The notes under the pieces are model-generated. The model was given only the letters and a program-made list of their open reading frames with translations. It did not search any database and was not told where the DNA came from. From the NCBI GenBank assembly GCA_015852425.1, contig JAAAIG010000871.1, positions 1-15,856 on the forward strand: DNA of 15,856 nt. The letters are read 5' to 3'. Origin of the DNA: Gryganskiella cystojenkinii. Lineage: Eukaryota > Mortierellomycota > Mortierellomycetes > Mortierellales > Mortierellaceae. Every line of letters starts with the position of its first letter. The stretch's first letter is position 1. The position numbers and the translations under genes were made by a program. Of this stretch, positions 1 to 9,070 are shown piece after piece.

Positions 1-326
1 TAAGTTTGTTTGATTCTGTGTGCTTATGTTGTCTTGTTTGTGCTCAGACTCTTGTTTTATTTTCGCCCATCTTTGGATATCATTGCAAGTGCTGTCGTGG
101 GGACTATGAGAGCCACAGGTGGTTGTGTGTTTTTGAGTTATTAGACTATGATACAAACGAGTCATAAGAAAAACCTTTCTTTTCCTGCATAGGCGTGGAA
201 GCAAGAAAAAATTCATGCATGGAAAAACGAGACCCATAGCACCATCCGCGTGCCCTTGTCGCCGATTTGTGGAGTAGCAATTTTTTTTTTTTGGCGCACT
301 TTTTTTTTTATTTTATTTTATTATTT
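1..326. other. Flank without a recognised gene; 3' flank of the first minus-strand gene
   Basis: I see no coding signal on either strand here. The part next to position 326 is T-rich on the plus strand, with runs at about 281-291 and 301-309 and repeated TTTTA units. On the minus strand this is an A-rich 3' flank with AATAAAA-like words directly after the stop of the neighbouring gene, which suits a polyadenylation region. The rest (1-280) is unremarkable mixed sequence. Confidence 0.4.
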
Positions 327-1611
327 TCACGCGCATGACGACGACTCTCGCTCTTGATCACTCTCATGATAATAATCCGTTCCCTCCATCCGCGCAGCCC
401 ATTCTTGTACAGCCGCAGAGGCCACACCCTCGATCGTGTTCGTGGTCAGGACTGCAGATGTTGTCCCGGTGATAGTGGGCGAAGTTGACGATGAAACAGT
501 GCTGTCAGCCGCATTGTTGGCATTGTTGTTGCTGCGATCGGATGATGGTATTCCCGATGGCGACGATGACGATATTGCAGGCGCGTCTCCTACGGTTGCG
601 AATCTCGAAGTAGCTGCTGTTGTCGTTGACTCTTGTGTTCCAGAACTCCCAAGACGATAGCCGACACCACCACCGCCTCCTCCAATAGCACTGGCGATTT
701 CACTCGTGCTCCCGGTACTGCTCCTTCGACTCCAAAGCAAATTTCTGTAAGGGCTTGACCATTGCTCTGACTGCAATGTGGATGGTGTTGGTGTTGGAGT
801 AGGGATCTGAGACGACGTTCCAGATGATGAGGCTGAGACGGATGTCGAAGACGATGATGTTGTGGCCGATGAAGGTCCTGTGGATGTAGGGGAAGTTGTT
901 GCTGCCGTTGTTGAAAATGTACTGGTTGAGGTTGGAGCAGCTGTTGCCTGCGCTGATGTTCTAGGGTGGAGTATGTAAGGCGGCACTGCCGGGAAAGAAT
1001 GTCGGAATGTTGACATCGGGTCAAACGGACGACGAATAGAGGAATCATCGCCTTCAGCCTGGGCTGAAGAGCTGGACGTTGTCATTGAGGTTGACGCAAG
1101 TGATGTCGTATTCACCGCCGTCGCAGCCACACCTGTGTTGGAAGACACAGCATCCGTTAAAGTTTGATCCTGACTTGCAAGTGGGGTGTTCTCATTACCC
1201 GCCGAGTGACGCATTTCCTCGATGTTGTTGTTACTATCCAAGGAAGGAGTCGCTACAGCGGTGGTTGTAGTCGTGGAAATAGTGTCTTGACTATTACGAC
1301 GGTTGTTCACTTCGATGATCCGTCGTCGAGCCTCCATAGCTGCATCCATAAGACTCATGGCCTCCCGAAAGGGTGGAGGGGTTGGTCGAACTCTGGACTG
1401 TGCATTACTGAGGTGTTGATTTCGACGACGCGGGCAGTCCAAACAGGGACAATCGATTGCTGCACATAACGTCCTCGTTCGTGTAAGATCCACTATTTTG
1501 TATTTACTGTTCTCGTTAGATCGACGCTCTATTGAAAAAAAAATTGAAAGAATGTCCTGGGCGCCGAGTCTTACCTGGCTCTGCAACGAAATCGGCGATA
1601 GGGATACCCAT
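327..1611 (-). CDS. Ser/Thr-rich hypothetical protein with an N-terminal Cys cluster (two exons)
   Basis: I do not recognise this protein. The model joins exon 1 (1611-1575, 37 nt, starting MGIPIADFVAEP) to exon 2 (1492-327) over an 82-nt intron (GTAAGA...AATAG, CTAAC branch-like word inside), giving 400 aa. The splice keeps frame in phase 1 and removes an implausible hydrophobic N-terminus that appears if the long open frame is read unspliced from 1727. Residues 22-32 hold a CX4CXCX2C cluster (C22, C27, C29, C32) followed by RRR, possibly a metal-binding knuckle, though no family is evident. Residues 54-78 look helical and basic (FREAMSLMDAAMEARRRII). Residues 80-370 are low-complexity Ser/Thr/Ala with a Gly6 run and look disordered. 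The C-terminus has a short helical segment (AAVQEWAARMEG) and an acidic tail. No signal peptide or membrane span is seen. The upstream sequence is CT-rich on the coding strand, as for the other minus-strand genes here. The coding assignment is fairly safe; the function is unknown. Confidence 0.62.
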
Positions 1612-1655
1612 AGTGTTATAAGGGGTGGTTCTGGTGAACGGTTGGATAGATTAGT

Positions 1656-1709
1656 AGAAAGAGACAGAGGGGGGAGGAGATAGACACAGAAGAGAGAAGA
1701 GAAGTGAGG
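1656..1709 (-). promoter_or_regulatory. Pyrimidine tract in the 5' leader/core promoter of the first gene
   Basis: Almost pure purine on the plus strand, so CT-rich on the coding strand, 45-100 nt before the ATG at 1611. CT-rich tracts at this position are common in fungal promoters and leaders. The same arrangement occurs before the GTPase gene and the Gln-rich gene in this window. The regulatory role is inferred. Confidence 0.35.
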
Positions 1710-1844
1710 CATGAGAAAGTACAACAAACCTTTCGATCCTTGTGGTCGCGTTCAGGACCAGCTGCAAGGTCCAGAGCGATGCCAACAAGTCTAGGAGGAC
1801 CACACATTGGAATACAAAAACGGGTTATTTTAGCGGATCGAGTG

Positions 1845-1850
1845 CACGTG
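1845..1850. promoter_or_regulatory. CACGTG E-box upstream of the first gene
   Basis: A palindromic CACGTG in the context TCACGTGCAC (minus strand), about 235 nt upstream of the ATG at 1611. Fungal bHLH factors of the Cbf1/Pho4 type bind this core. A 6-bp match can occur by chance, so this is only a candidate. Confidence 0.25.
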
Positions 1851-2173
1851 ATTTTTAGCCACATGCTGTACAAATTTTCTGGTGCCCCGATCTTCGGGCC
1901 TGAAGCCCCATCACACGCAACTCTTTTTTTTTTGGTCGCATTTAACATCATGCAGTGGAGATATCCACTGACGCTTTCTGTCTTTCTCTTCACACCTTCC
2001 TAATTTCGTCTCATCTACCGTCTGCGCCCCAGTGTCAGCAACAAGATCATATTAAATGAAGATAAAAAAAAAACTGAAAAAAAAAACTGTATTTCATTGT
2101 CCAGTTGTTCCTGGTTTCAAATGGCCGCGCTCTATATAAGTGAATGGGTATCTTGCTTTTTCACGTCTATCAT

Positions 2174-4763
2174 TCAAGGAACACGGCACTTGCAATGCTC
2201 CATCGGGATCTGGGCCTCATCACACGATCGAGAGATCCGTAACTCATCGTCAAACAACGTCGCCGATCGCGCCTGGTTAGCCTCTTCCGACGACACATCG
2301 TCGCTGTCATCCTGGTCGCTCTTAGTAGGGAAGAGCTTTCCAGAAGCCAATGCCTTCAAGGTCAAATGGATCTCGTAACCGGTAATGAGCGCCTGTTGGT
2401 TATGATGCAGTCCACGCGACAGGGCCGGGTATTTCTTGGCCAGTTTCGATGGCAAGATCACAGAGAGGTAGGGATTCCTGAAATCATGTATAAAAAAATA
2501 AAAAAAAAAAGAGTAGAGGACAGTTAACATGATAGTCGCATATTCGTTCTGCCAAAGATCTCGGGAGGGGGGAGTGGATCTGTCATGAATGTGATGTAAG
2601 GGTTCTGGAGTTACTTACACATGCTCGACACGTCCGCTAGGAGAGAACATAAAGTTGATACCCATGTGGAGTCCATGATCTGCCATCATAATGACAATCG
2701 TGTTATCCAGAGTACCGTCCTCTTTCATACCTACTCGAATCAAATAAAAAATATCCAACAGTTTTAGATCACAAAAATCATAACCGATCAAACAAAAGTA
2801 GGCTCAAACCATCATGACGTAATCACTCACCCTTGAAAAAATTGGCAAAGTCATTATCGATCGTCAAGAGGACCTCTCCTGTGCCCTCATGCCCCTCAAT
2901 AAACGATCCCATCTGGAACCAGGGCTTGTCAGGGTAGGCCTTGCGGAACTGATTCATGTACTCGAACGCATGGTTATGCACATTATCGCCATGAAGACAC
3001 CGGCGCATGATCGAATAAGGCCCGACAAAGTTTCCGAAGGCGTTACCCGTCAATGCATAATAGGGTGGCAAGCAGAAAGGTGACTGCAGTTCATGATCGA
3101 AATACTCTGAAGTCGCAATCCCCGTGTACTGAGCAGACCAATCTTCACAGTTGTCCTCGACACGAGACGTAACATACCCAGCGTCATGGAAATCCTTCCA
3201 GATCGGGAGAAGGGCCGGGTCCATCCTCTCCCGGTTGCCGGTATAAACGGCCCGAGAGTTTGGATCCGTGTTAAAGCCGACGGCATTGTACCGGAAGAAC
3301 TCATGGAGTTGTGGGCGGCCCTGAGGATCGTCCTGTTCGTCTCCTGCGGAGGTGATTGATTCCACAAAGGCAGACGTCTTGGCGAGTTTGCGGTAGAACT
3401 GTCGACGGGAAACAGCATCCATGAACAAGACCAAGACGTTCGGCTTGCGATCTTGCACTTTCTGATCGGCGACAGGTTGGTCTCCGTGCAGGGAATCGAC
3501 CAAGGCTTGCTCTTCCTCTGTCGAGGCGAGATCCTGTTCCTGTTCCTTCTGGACCCTACCAACCTTCTCAACTCTTTCTACGACAGTGTCTTGACGGACC
3601 AACCGAATCAACACCTTTGAGACACTTTCCTCGCAGTTGGCGATGATCGCCTCGATCCCGGCATCGTTAACCAGGACTGGTTCCGTATAAATTCGTTTCT
3701 CGATGCGTTCATTAATCTTCTGGTTGTACGTATGTATGACCTTTTCCGAGGCCGGCCATCCCTTGGTGTCAGGCAAGATATCGTACGTCGGCTGCAGAGA
3801 CTTGTCCTTGTTGTTTAGACATTGAATCGTCAAGATCCCATCATGACTCCATTCGGCCTCGATACCGGTCACGACGGGGCAAGTCGAGGATCCGGCCCAA
3901 AAGTTTTGGATGTGGTTCGGTAACAGATCCACGACCGGCAAGTTCAAGCCCTCCCATTCACAGAGTTCAACCCCTGCAAACTGTCCGTGAATTAGATGCG
4001 CTCCATGAGCACCGTTGCCCCAAATCGACTTGTAATATATCAACAACAGGGTCGTCAACACCGTAGTCCCGACAACGTTCATGACCATGAACCGGTAAAA
4101 TCGCTTGGCGGACATCTTGCGCTGGCAGAGTAAAATCGACTGAATCAATCCGTTCAACGGCACGGCAATGACCATAAACACCAACATGTTGTAGGCTCCA
4201 TGAGTCTCAAAGGACTCGCCATCGTCCCATTTCTTGAGTGCAAAGAGAATGACTCCCATGCCAAGATAAAGGAATCCAGCAAAGACGGTTGACATTGGTG
4301 TGACGGTGATCAAGGTGACGGCAGTGGTGAGACAGAGGACCGAGAGGGTAAGATTCAAACCCAACATGGCGAGGTGATCCTTAACCCATTCGATATCGCC
4401 TCCAGCCAGGGCTTCCAGGTAAAACCAGGAGAATAAAGAGATCAGGATGAGGATGACCAGGATTCGGATCGAGACGACGGTTCGAGTGTTCGGTGTTGCA
4501 GGTGTCGCTGTTGTTGAGGTGTTGGTTCCCGTCCCGTCCTTGTAGCCTTTCATACCGTCGCCCATGGGGAAAAGGGTGTGTTGTGGGTGGCTGAGAAAAG
4601 CTTTGCTGTCAGAGTCTTCATCATTGTTGTAATCGTCTTTTCCGTCGACTGAACTCTGGCGGTTATGTGTCCTTCTTGACAATGGGCTGCTGCTGTTATT
4701 GTCGCTACGAAAGTCGATGACCTGGGGTGCAGGAGATGGTGGAGTGGATGGCCGTTGGGCCAT
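2174..4763 (-). CDS. DUF229 sulfatase-like (alkaline phosphatase superfamily) multipass membrane protein, three exons
   Basis: Exons 4763-2831, 2730-2619 and 2477-2174, with introns of 100 nt (GTGAGT...GTAG) and 141 nt (GTAAGT...TTTCAG). Phases 1 and 2 match exactly, giving 782 aa. Residues 1-90 are polar and disordered. Five membrane spans are visible at about 95-119, 131-155, 158-177, 191-213 and 224-247. The rest, probably luminal or extracellular, is a DUF229 domain of the sulfatase/alkaline phosphatase fold. Visible motifs are PNVLVLFMDAVSR (metal Asp D449), NAVGFNTDPNSR (T499 in the usual nucleophile region), FIEGHEG (H625), DNTIVIMMADHGLHMG (D662, H663) and NPYLSVILP. The C-terminus CDEAQIPMEHCKC matches the conserved Cys-rich end of the family, so the last exon is complete. 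The first exon read alone would stop before the essential DH motif. The substrate is unknown; modification of a glycan or lipid head group at a membrane is plausible but inferred. The start at MAQRPSTPP is the first in-frame Met. Confidence 0.88.
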
Positions 4764-6055
4764 GGTATACAGCTACTGTCGGTTTGATACAACGGAAAAA
4801 AAAAAAAAAAATAAGGGGGAAGCTGAAGAGAAGGACCGTTGAGATGACCACTCCGCACAGCAACGAGAAGCGAGGAATAGAAAAACGAGCTTTTGACGGT
4901 GTAAGGTGACCCCAGACTATCAAAAAACAAAGAAGTTGTAGCTACGAGTGCTCGGGTGAGGATAGGAGATATGTTGCGTAAGGAAACAGACTGAAAGAGT
5001 TGAGGGTGTTGGTCAATGGGTCGTCGAGAGGTCGTGTGAGTAGAAAAGGAGAGGAGATAAAAAAAAAAGTAGAAAGGTCAACAAAAAAAAAAAGGTCCCG
5101 GAGTGGGGTGAACTCTTCTCCCTCGCCCAACACCTCGCCCAATCAAGGCCCAGGCTCACAGGGACATTGACGAGAAAAAAACACCCAAAAGCCTCCAGGG
5201 CATCAACCTGTTTCGCTGAGAGAAACGGTCTAATTTAGGTTGCGTAGTCTCAGCTCTCTAATTTTTTTTCCTTTCCTTCCCAGACTCGAACATTACGGCA
5301 CAGATCAGGAACTGGGATTGAACTTCCCCAATTCAGACGGACAGCTTTCTTATTTGATTAAGACACAGCCAAGGTCTTGTACGTAAAATGGACAGTTATT
5401 TGTTCCCCTTCAGCTTTTTTCTTCGAAAGCAGTTGCAAGAATAAGAGGCGGAGAAGATGCGGTATGGAGAACAAAAGAAACAAGTGGAAAAAAATGATCG
5501 CAGAACGAGGGCGGCGTGGTCGTGTGAGATGGATTGCTGCACACGACATCTTTTCGTCACACAAAACGCAGACGAATCAGGATGAGGAGGCTGTCTCCCC
5601 GTTGAAAAAAAATCAATTAATTTAATTTTTTTAATTAAGGGGCCAAGAACCAAATCCATGCACTTTGCCTCTCATGGTGGCAGATTTGCGCTGACCCCTT
5701 GGACAAAGAGCGATCTTCATTCTACTAATATTATGACCATAAAAAGAGATCAATAACACCCTTTTCCAGGCGGAGTGTCACTATTTGATTTGCAGGTGTT
5801 TTTTTTAATTGCAAATTTATCAAGGTTAGACCTTTTGTGCTGAACATTTGAGTTGGTATGATGATATCTATGAGAAGAAAGTAAAAAAATTATGGCGGTG
5901 TTCTTGGATAGCTGGTTTTTGTTTCTGGGAAATATGTCTTGTTCTGTCTTAATACTGCAGCTTGCTGCACCTTCGGTTTTTTGGTGCGCAAAAAAAAGCC
6001 GCTCCGTACTTTCCGTATCCCAGGTCCCCTCGTTATCCAGACAGGTGTCGCATGC
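4764..6055. other. Intergenic region between the DUF229 gene and the GTPase gene
   Basis: About 1.3 kb with no supported gene; open frames on both strands are short and low in complexity. The part near 4790-4835 is A/purine-rich on the plus strand, giving a T/CT-rich leader for the DUF229 gene. Around 5605-5640 lies an A/T-rich block with TTAATTAA-type symmetry, suitable for the 3' flank of the GTPase gene, whose stop is at 6056. A perfect 6-bp inverted repeat with a 2-nt loop (TGCAGCTTGCTGCA) sits near 5957-5970, just after that stop. No tRNA cloverleaf was found. Confidence 0.4.
5122..5145. promoter_or_regulatory. CTCGCCCAA direct repeat with a CCAAT box, upstream of the DUF229 gene
   Basis: CTCGCCCAA occurs twice with 12-nt periodicity (5122-5130 and 5134-5142). 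The second copy runs into CCAATCA (5139-5145), a match to the core bound by the HAP/NF-Y complex. It lies about 375 nt upstream of the ATG at 4763, in inverted orientation to that gene. The role is inferred. Confidence 0.25.
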
Positions 6056-8488
6056 TTACATGACGCTGCAAACGTTCGAAACAGCCCTTGTACCGGCTTG
6101 AACCATCTGGGGGACAGAAGCAGCGGCAGATCGGATACTCGAGACAATAAAATTATCCTGAACGACGCCTACCCTGTTGTTGATCTCCTGGAACCAGGTA
6201 CAAGTAAACTTTTCGCGACGTGCGCCCTCCTCCACAGACACGACAGCCTCGTACAACTCCATGAAGCAGTCTCGTGCGTATTGATTGTACCGAGTATCTC
6301 TGTTTGACAAGAAGACAAGAGGAGGTTGGTACGAGAGTTGGAACCATTGATGAATAACCTTGACGAATCCCTCCTGTGGGTCGGTGAGCGCATCAATATT
6401 ATCGTTCAGGTAATCGCGTTGATCCTCGTCGACATGTGTGAACACGATCACGACATGCTTCCAGAACTGAGGTCCCAACAGACGCTCGAACAATCTCAGC
6501 ATGTTTTTCGTGTACTCGTCCAATCTAAAGATCAATATCGCAAGGAGAGAAAAAACAGATATAAGTTAGCTACTATGCTCGACCCAAAGGCTATAGGTAA
6601 AGTTACCAAAATCGAACTGTAGCCTCTTCCGAATATCGAAAATCACACAGCATAGGATCACCCAAAATCAACTTCTTACCTGGTGTTGTGAATATTGAAG
6701 ACGAGAACAAATGCGCTCACACCGTGCGAGAGAGTCTTGAAGAATTCAACCATCAAATGCACGTTCTCGACATCCTTGTAGGTCGAGTCGCACATGCCGG
6801 GTCTAAAACAAAAAAAAAGATCACAAGAATATTGGTTAGAAAGGTAATCGAGTCACGTCGTGTTAACAGCTCGCCCGGTAGGTTTCAATGCCGATTGCGA
6901 AAGCGCCACCCTTTGTCCTTTGCGTTGAATATCTTTCCATTGTTTTTTCATCTTATGTGGCATTCTTCGCGACTTGAACATGTGCCTGCGGTAAACCACA
7001 ATAAAGCATTCTGAAACGTGACGAAGTGCTGTTTCTGGGATCCGAGGTGGTATATTGTTACTGTGGTCCAACTTCGAGAGTCTTTGCAGGTGACGTGGTC
7101 CTTGATAGAGTCTATTTGGACGATCCTGAGGTCCAGCGTGTCTGATCCTGATGAACTGGTTGTGAGGAATGGCTCTAACTAACGTACGTATCGACAATGT
7201 GGACCGTACGTCCAACCTCGGGCAGCTTCCAGTGTCTAACACAGCTGCCGATTCTTTGCGTAACAGGCTAGCACGGGTAACAAAATAAATAATTATGAGA
7301 TGATGACACGAAAAACGAAGAGAAAGGAAAGGGTGCATGTTAGTTTACTGTTTTTCGACTTTCACAAGAACACAATGTCTCGCTCCTTTCCTCGGGCAAA
7401 GAGACACGCTAGATCTTGTGTCCTCTTTCTTTTGTCCCTTTCCTCCTTTTGCTTCTGCCGTGCTCTGAATTCTTGCCACGCGGTAATCCCCCAATGCATG
7501 CATGACCAGAACGAGGTCTTTGTGTAAAATGGAAGGAGAGAGAGAAGAGGAAGTGTTTTATCCACACGAAAAAAGGTAAATCCGAGCGTTCCGGGAAACT
7601 CAGAAGTTTTCTCTCAAGTTTTTTTTCAAAAGTTGCTCCACAAACCTCAGATGGTTGTGCAGATACAGAATCAAAGTGGGAAACCAACAGAATACAAAGA
7701 AACAACAGCCTATCCGTGTCCCATGTCTGTTTGTTCTTGACTATCTAGAAGCGCAAGTCTTGGATTGGCGTTGATGCATGCCTTCTTACACACCCATTTT
7801 CAATCGGTGCAAACTTCGCCTTGACTGTTGTGTGTTTTGGGCTTTCCTGTGCTTTTTTCCCGCTCCCAGTCGGTCCTTTTCGTTTGTGTCCACTGGCTCG
7901 CCTGTTCTCCAGATCCTATTCCCAGCTCCGGCTCAGCCGCCTGATAGACATAAATTTGCCACAGGGGGGAGAAACAAAGATGCTTTGTCCCAGGCGAAGT
8001 CGGCCTGCATATGGGTTCTTTCCCCGCGGAGAGAAAGTTGGGGGTTGGAGAATAAAAGGGGATGGAGGGAAGGAAGGAAGGAAGGAAGGAAGGGGAGGGA
8101 AAGAGGAACGACAGACGACACAGGCTGAGCAATACTGCGGCTGTGTTTTTTTTTATCCTTCTTTCCCCTCGCCCATCCTGATCTACCCTCGAGAATTTTT
8201 TTTTTTTTTGGAATGAATTGAAAATACTTACACCAACAGCGCGTCCGGATTGAAAGAGAGGCTCCTGAATGATAGAGTTGAGGGTCGAGGACTTTCCATT
8301 TCCAACGGCACCAAGCTAATTGCATGTTCAAGGCAAAAGAAAAGGGTTAAAAATCAGGGAGTGCCAAGGGAAAAGGACGCGATAGAAAGAGGGGCAAGGG
8401 GAAGAGTGAGAGACTAAGCGCAGCAAGTGAACGTGAGAAGAAAGTTAATTACCACGGCGAGGACGATGTTGTTTGCGTCGTTGATCAT
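6056..8488 (-). CDS. AIG1/IAN-type (GIMAP-like) small GTPase with a C-terminal CaaX-like box, five exons
   Basis: Exons 8488-8453, 8315-8232, 7267-7188, 6802-6680 and 6524-6056, with introns of 137, 964, 385 and 155 nt. All four junctions have GT..AG ends and conserve phase (0, 0, 2, 2), giving 263 aa. The G1 P-loop GAVGNGKSS (14-22) has the GNGKS form typical of AIG1 GTPases. T43 in the PVTQ segment fits switch I (G2). G3 is DTPG (66-69), with its Asp-Thr and Pro-Gly split by an intron. G4 is THVD (137-140), preceded by LLGPQFWKHVVIVF. The final four residues, CSVM, fit a CaaX prenylation signal with Met at X, the form preferred by farnesyltransferase. With the amphipathic stretch before it, this suggests membrane anchoring (inference). 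Family members bind GTP and often oligomerise on membranes; roles in fungi are poorly known. The Met at 8488 is the only upstream in-frame start close to the P-loop. Confidence is high in the family and good in the exon structure. Confidence 0.88.
7268..8231 (-). other. Unusually long intron (964 nt) in the GTPase gene
   Basis: The donor GTAAGTATT and the acceptor GTGCTAG join exon 2 to exon 3 in phase 0. The other introns seen in this window are 82-385 nt. The inside has no convincing extra exon: the protein runs directly from QSGRAVG to PVTQRIG, as expected for the family. It contains a GGAA microsatellite and CT/GA-rich stretches, but nothing I can identify as a mobile element or structured RNA. 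Confidence 0.6.
8068..8091. repeat. GGAA tetranucleotide microsatellite, six units
   Basis: Six perfect GGAA units on the plus strand, flanked by further purine-rich sequence (about 8060-8107). It lies inside the 964-nt intron of the GTPase gene, near its donor end. Such repeats vary in length between strains. Confidence 0.85.
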
Positions 8489-8517
8489 TCCAAGCGTAGT
8501 GTGTGTGAGTGTAAAAA

Positions 8518-8602
8518 GAAGGAGAGAGGAAGATGGAGGTTGATGGAAAAGAGGATGAGCTTTGAAGGAAGAGAGAAAGAGAAAGAGAGAGAGGAAAGGT
8601 CT
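8518..8602 (-). promoter_or_regulatory. Long pyrimidine tract upstream of the GTPase gene
   Basis: About 85 nt nearly all purine on the plus strand (GAGAGGAAG, GAAAGAGAAAGAGAGAG words), so CT-rich on the coding strand, 30-115 nt before the ATG at 8488. It probably belongs to the core promoter or leader. A homopurine-homopyrimidine tract of this length could also adopt non-B DNA. The role is inferred. Confidence 0.35.
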
Positions 8603-9070
8603 TATGCAGAGAAGGGGGAAAACGAAATGGAAATTGAATCCAAAATGACAAAGACAACGAAGACGAGTTTGTTTGAGCGGGACACGAAAACAGAGCGCCG
8701 CACGCCCGAGACAGAGAACGTTGACTGGGTCACTGATGGCCCTTGCTTTGCTGACAAGGGGAGAAAAGGGGGGAGAGGGAGACGAACGGACTTTTTTGGC
8801 TCTCTTTTTTTTTTTTGCCACCACACAGAGACAGCAGCCACCAAAACACGCCTGCTCCCCCTCATCGCCATCATTCCAGTCTGTTCAACTTCGCCTCCTC
8901 TGCATTCTGTTCTCGGTAAAGGATCATCATTCAACGGTGTCACGTTTTTTTTTGAATTCTCGTTTCCTTTGTTCCTTTGTGGTGGTAAAATACATTAGGA
9001 TTTAATTAAATAAGGTCATGTCTTCATAAGTTTCATCATTCGTTTTTTTTTCCCTCTTCGCTTCGCTATC
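8603..9070. other. Intergenic region between the GTPase gene and the Gln-rich gene
   Basis: The region is upstream of the GTPase gene and downstream of the Gln-rich gene, both on the minus strand. It contains poly-T runs (8806-8817, 8944-8952, 9043-9050) and an AT-rich patch with TTTAATTAAAT near 9000-9010, a likely 3' flank of the Gln-rich gene. Open frames here look like composition artefacts. Confidence 0.35.

Noticed and set aside
436..660. Plus-strand acidic open frame antisense to the first gene
   Set aside because: It mirrors Ser/Thr-rich codons of the minus-strand gene; antisense of such codons gives Val/Asp/Ala-rich shadows.
1896..1915. Small hairpin CCCGA-TCT-TCGGG as a terminator
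   Set aside because: The arms are only five pairs, and intrinsic terminators are not expected in a nuclear fungal gene region.
2128..2140. CTATATAAG, a perfect TATA box on the plus strand
   Set aside because: It lies in the 3' flank of the DUF229 gene with no plus-strand coding sequence downstream, so it is probably chance.
5300..5345. GTTCAATCCC on the minus strand, a possible tRNA B-box
   Set aside because: The neighbouring bases do not form a five-pair T stem, and no A-box or cloverleaf was found upstream.
6056..6535. GTPase C-terminal half as an independent short gene starting at 6535
   Set aside because: It has no ATG at that point, lacks the P-loop and joins in phase to upstream exons carrying G1 and G3 motifs.
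7292..7470. C-box-like GATGATGA and D-box-like CTGA on the plus strand, a possible C/D snoRNA
   Set aside because: The spacing of about 170 nt is too long, there is no terminal stem, and it is antisense to the host intron.
7778..8331. Overlapping open frames on both strands in the long intron
   Set aside because: They are built from GA/CT-rich low-complexity sequence and a GGAA repeat, with no domain-like pattern.
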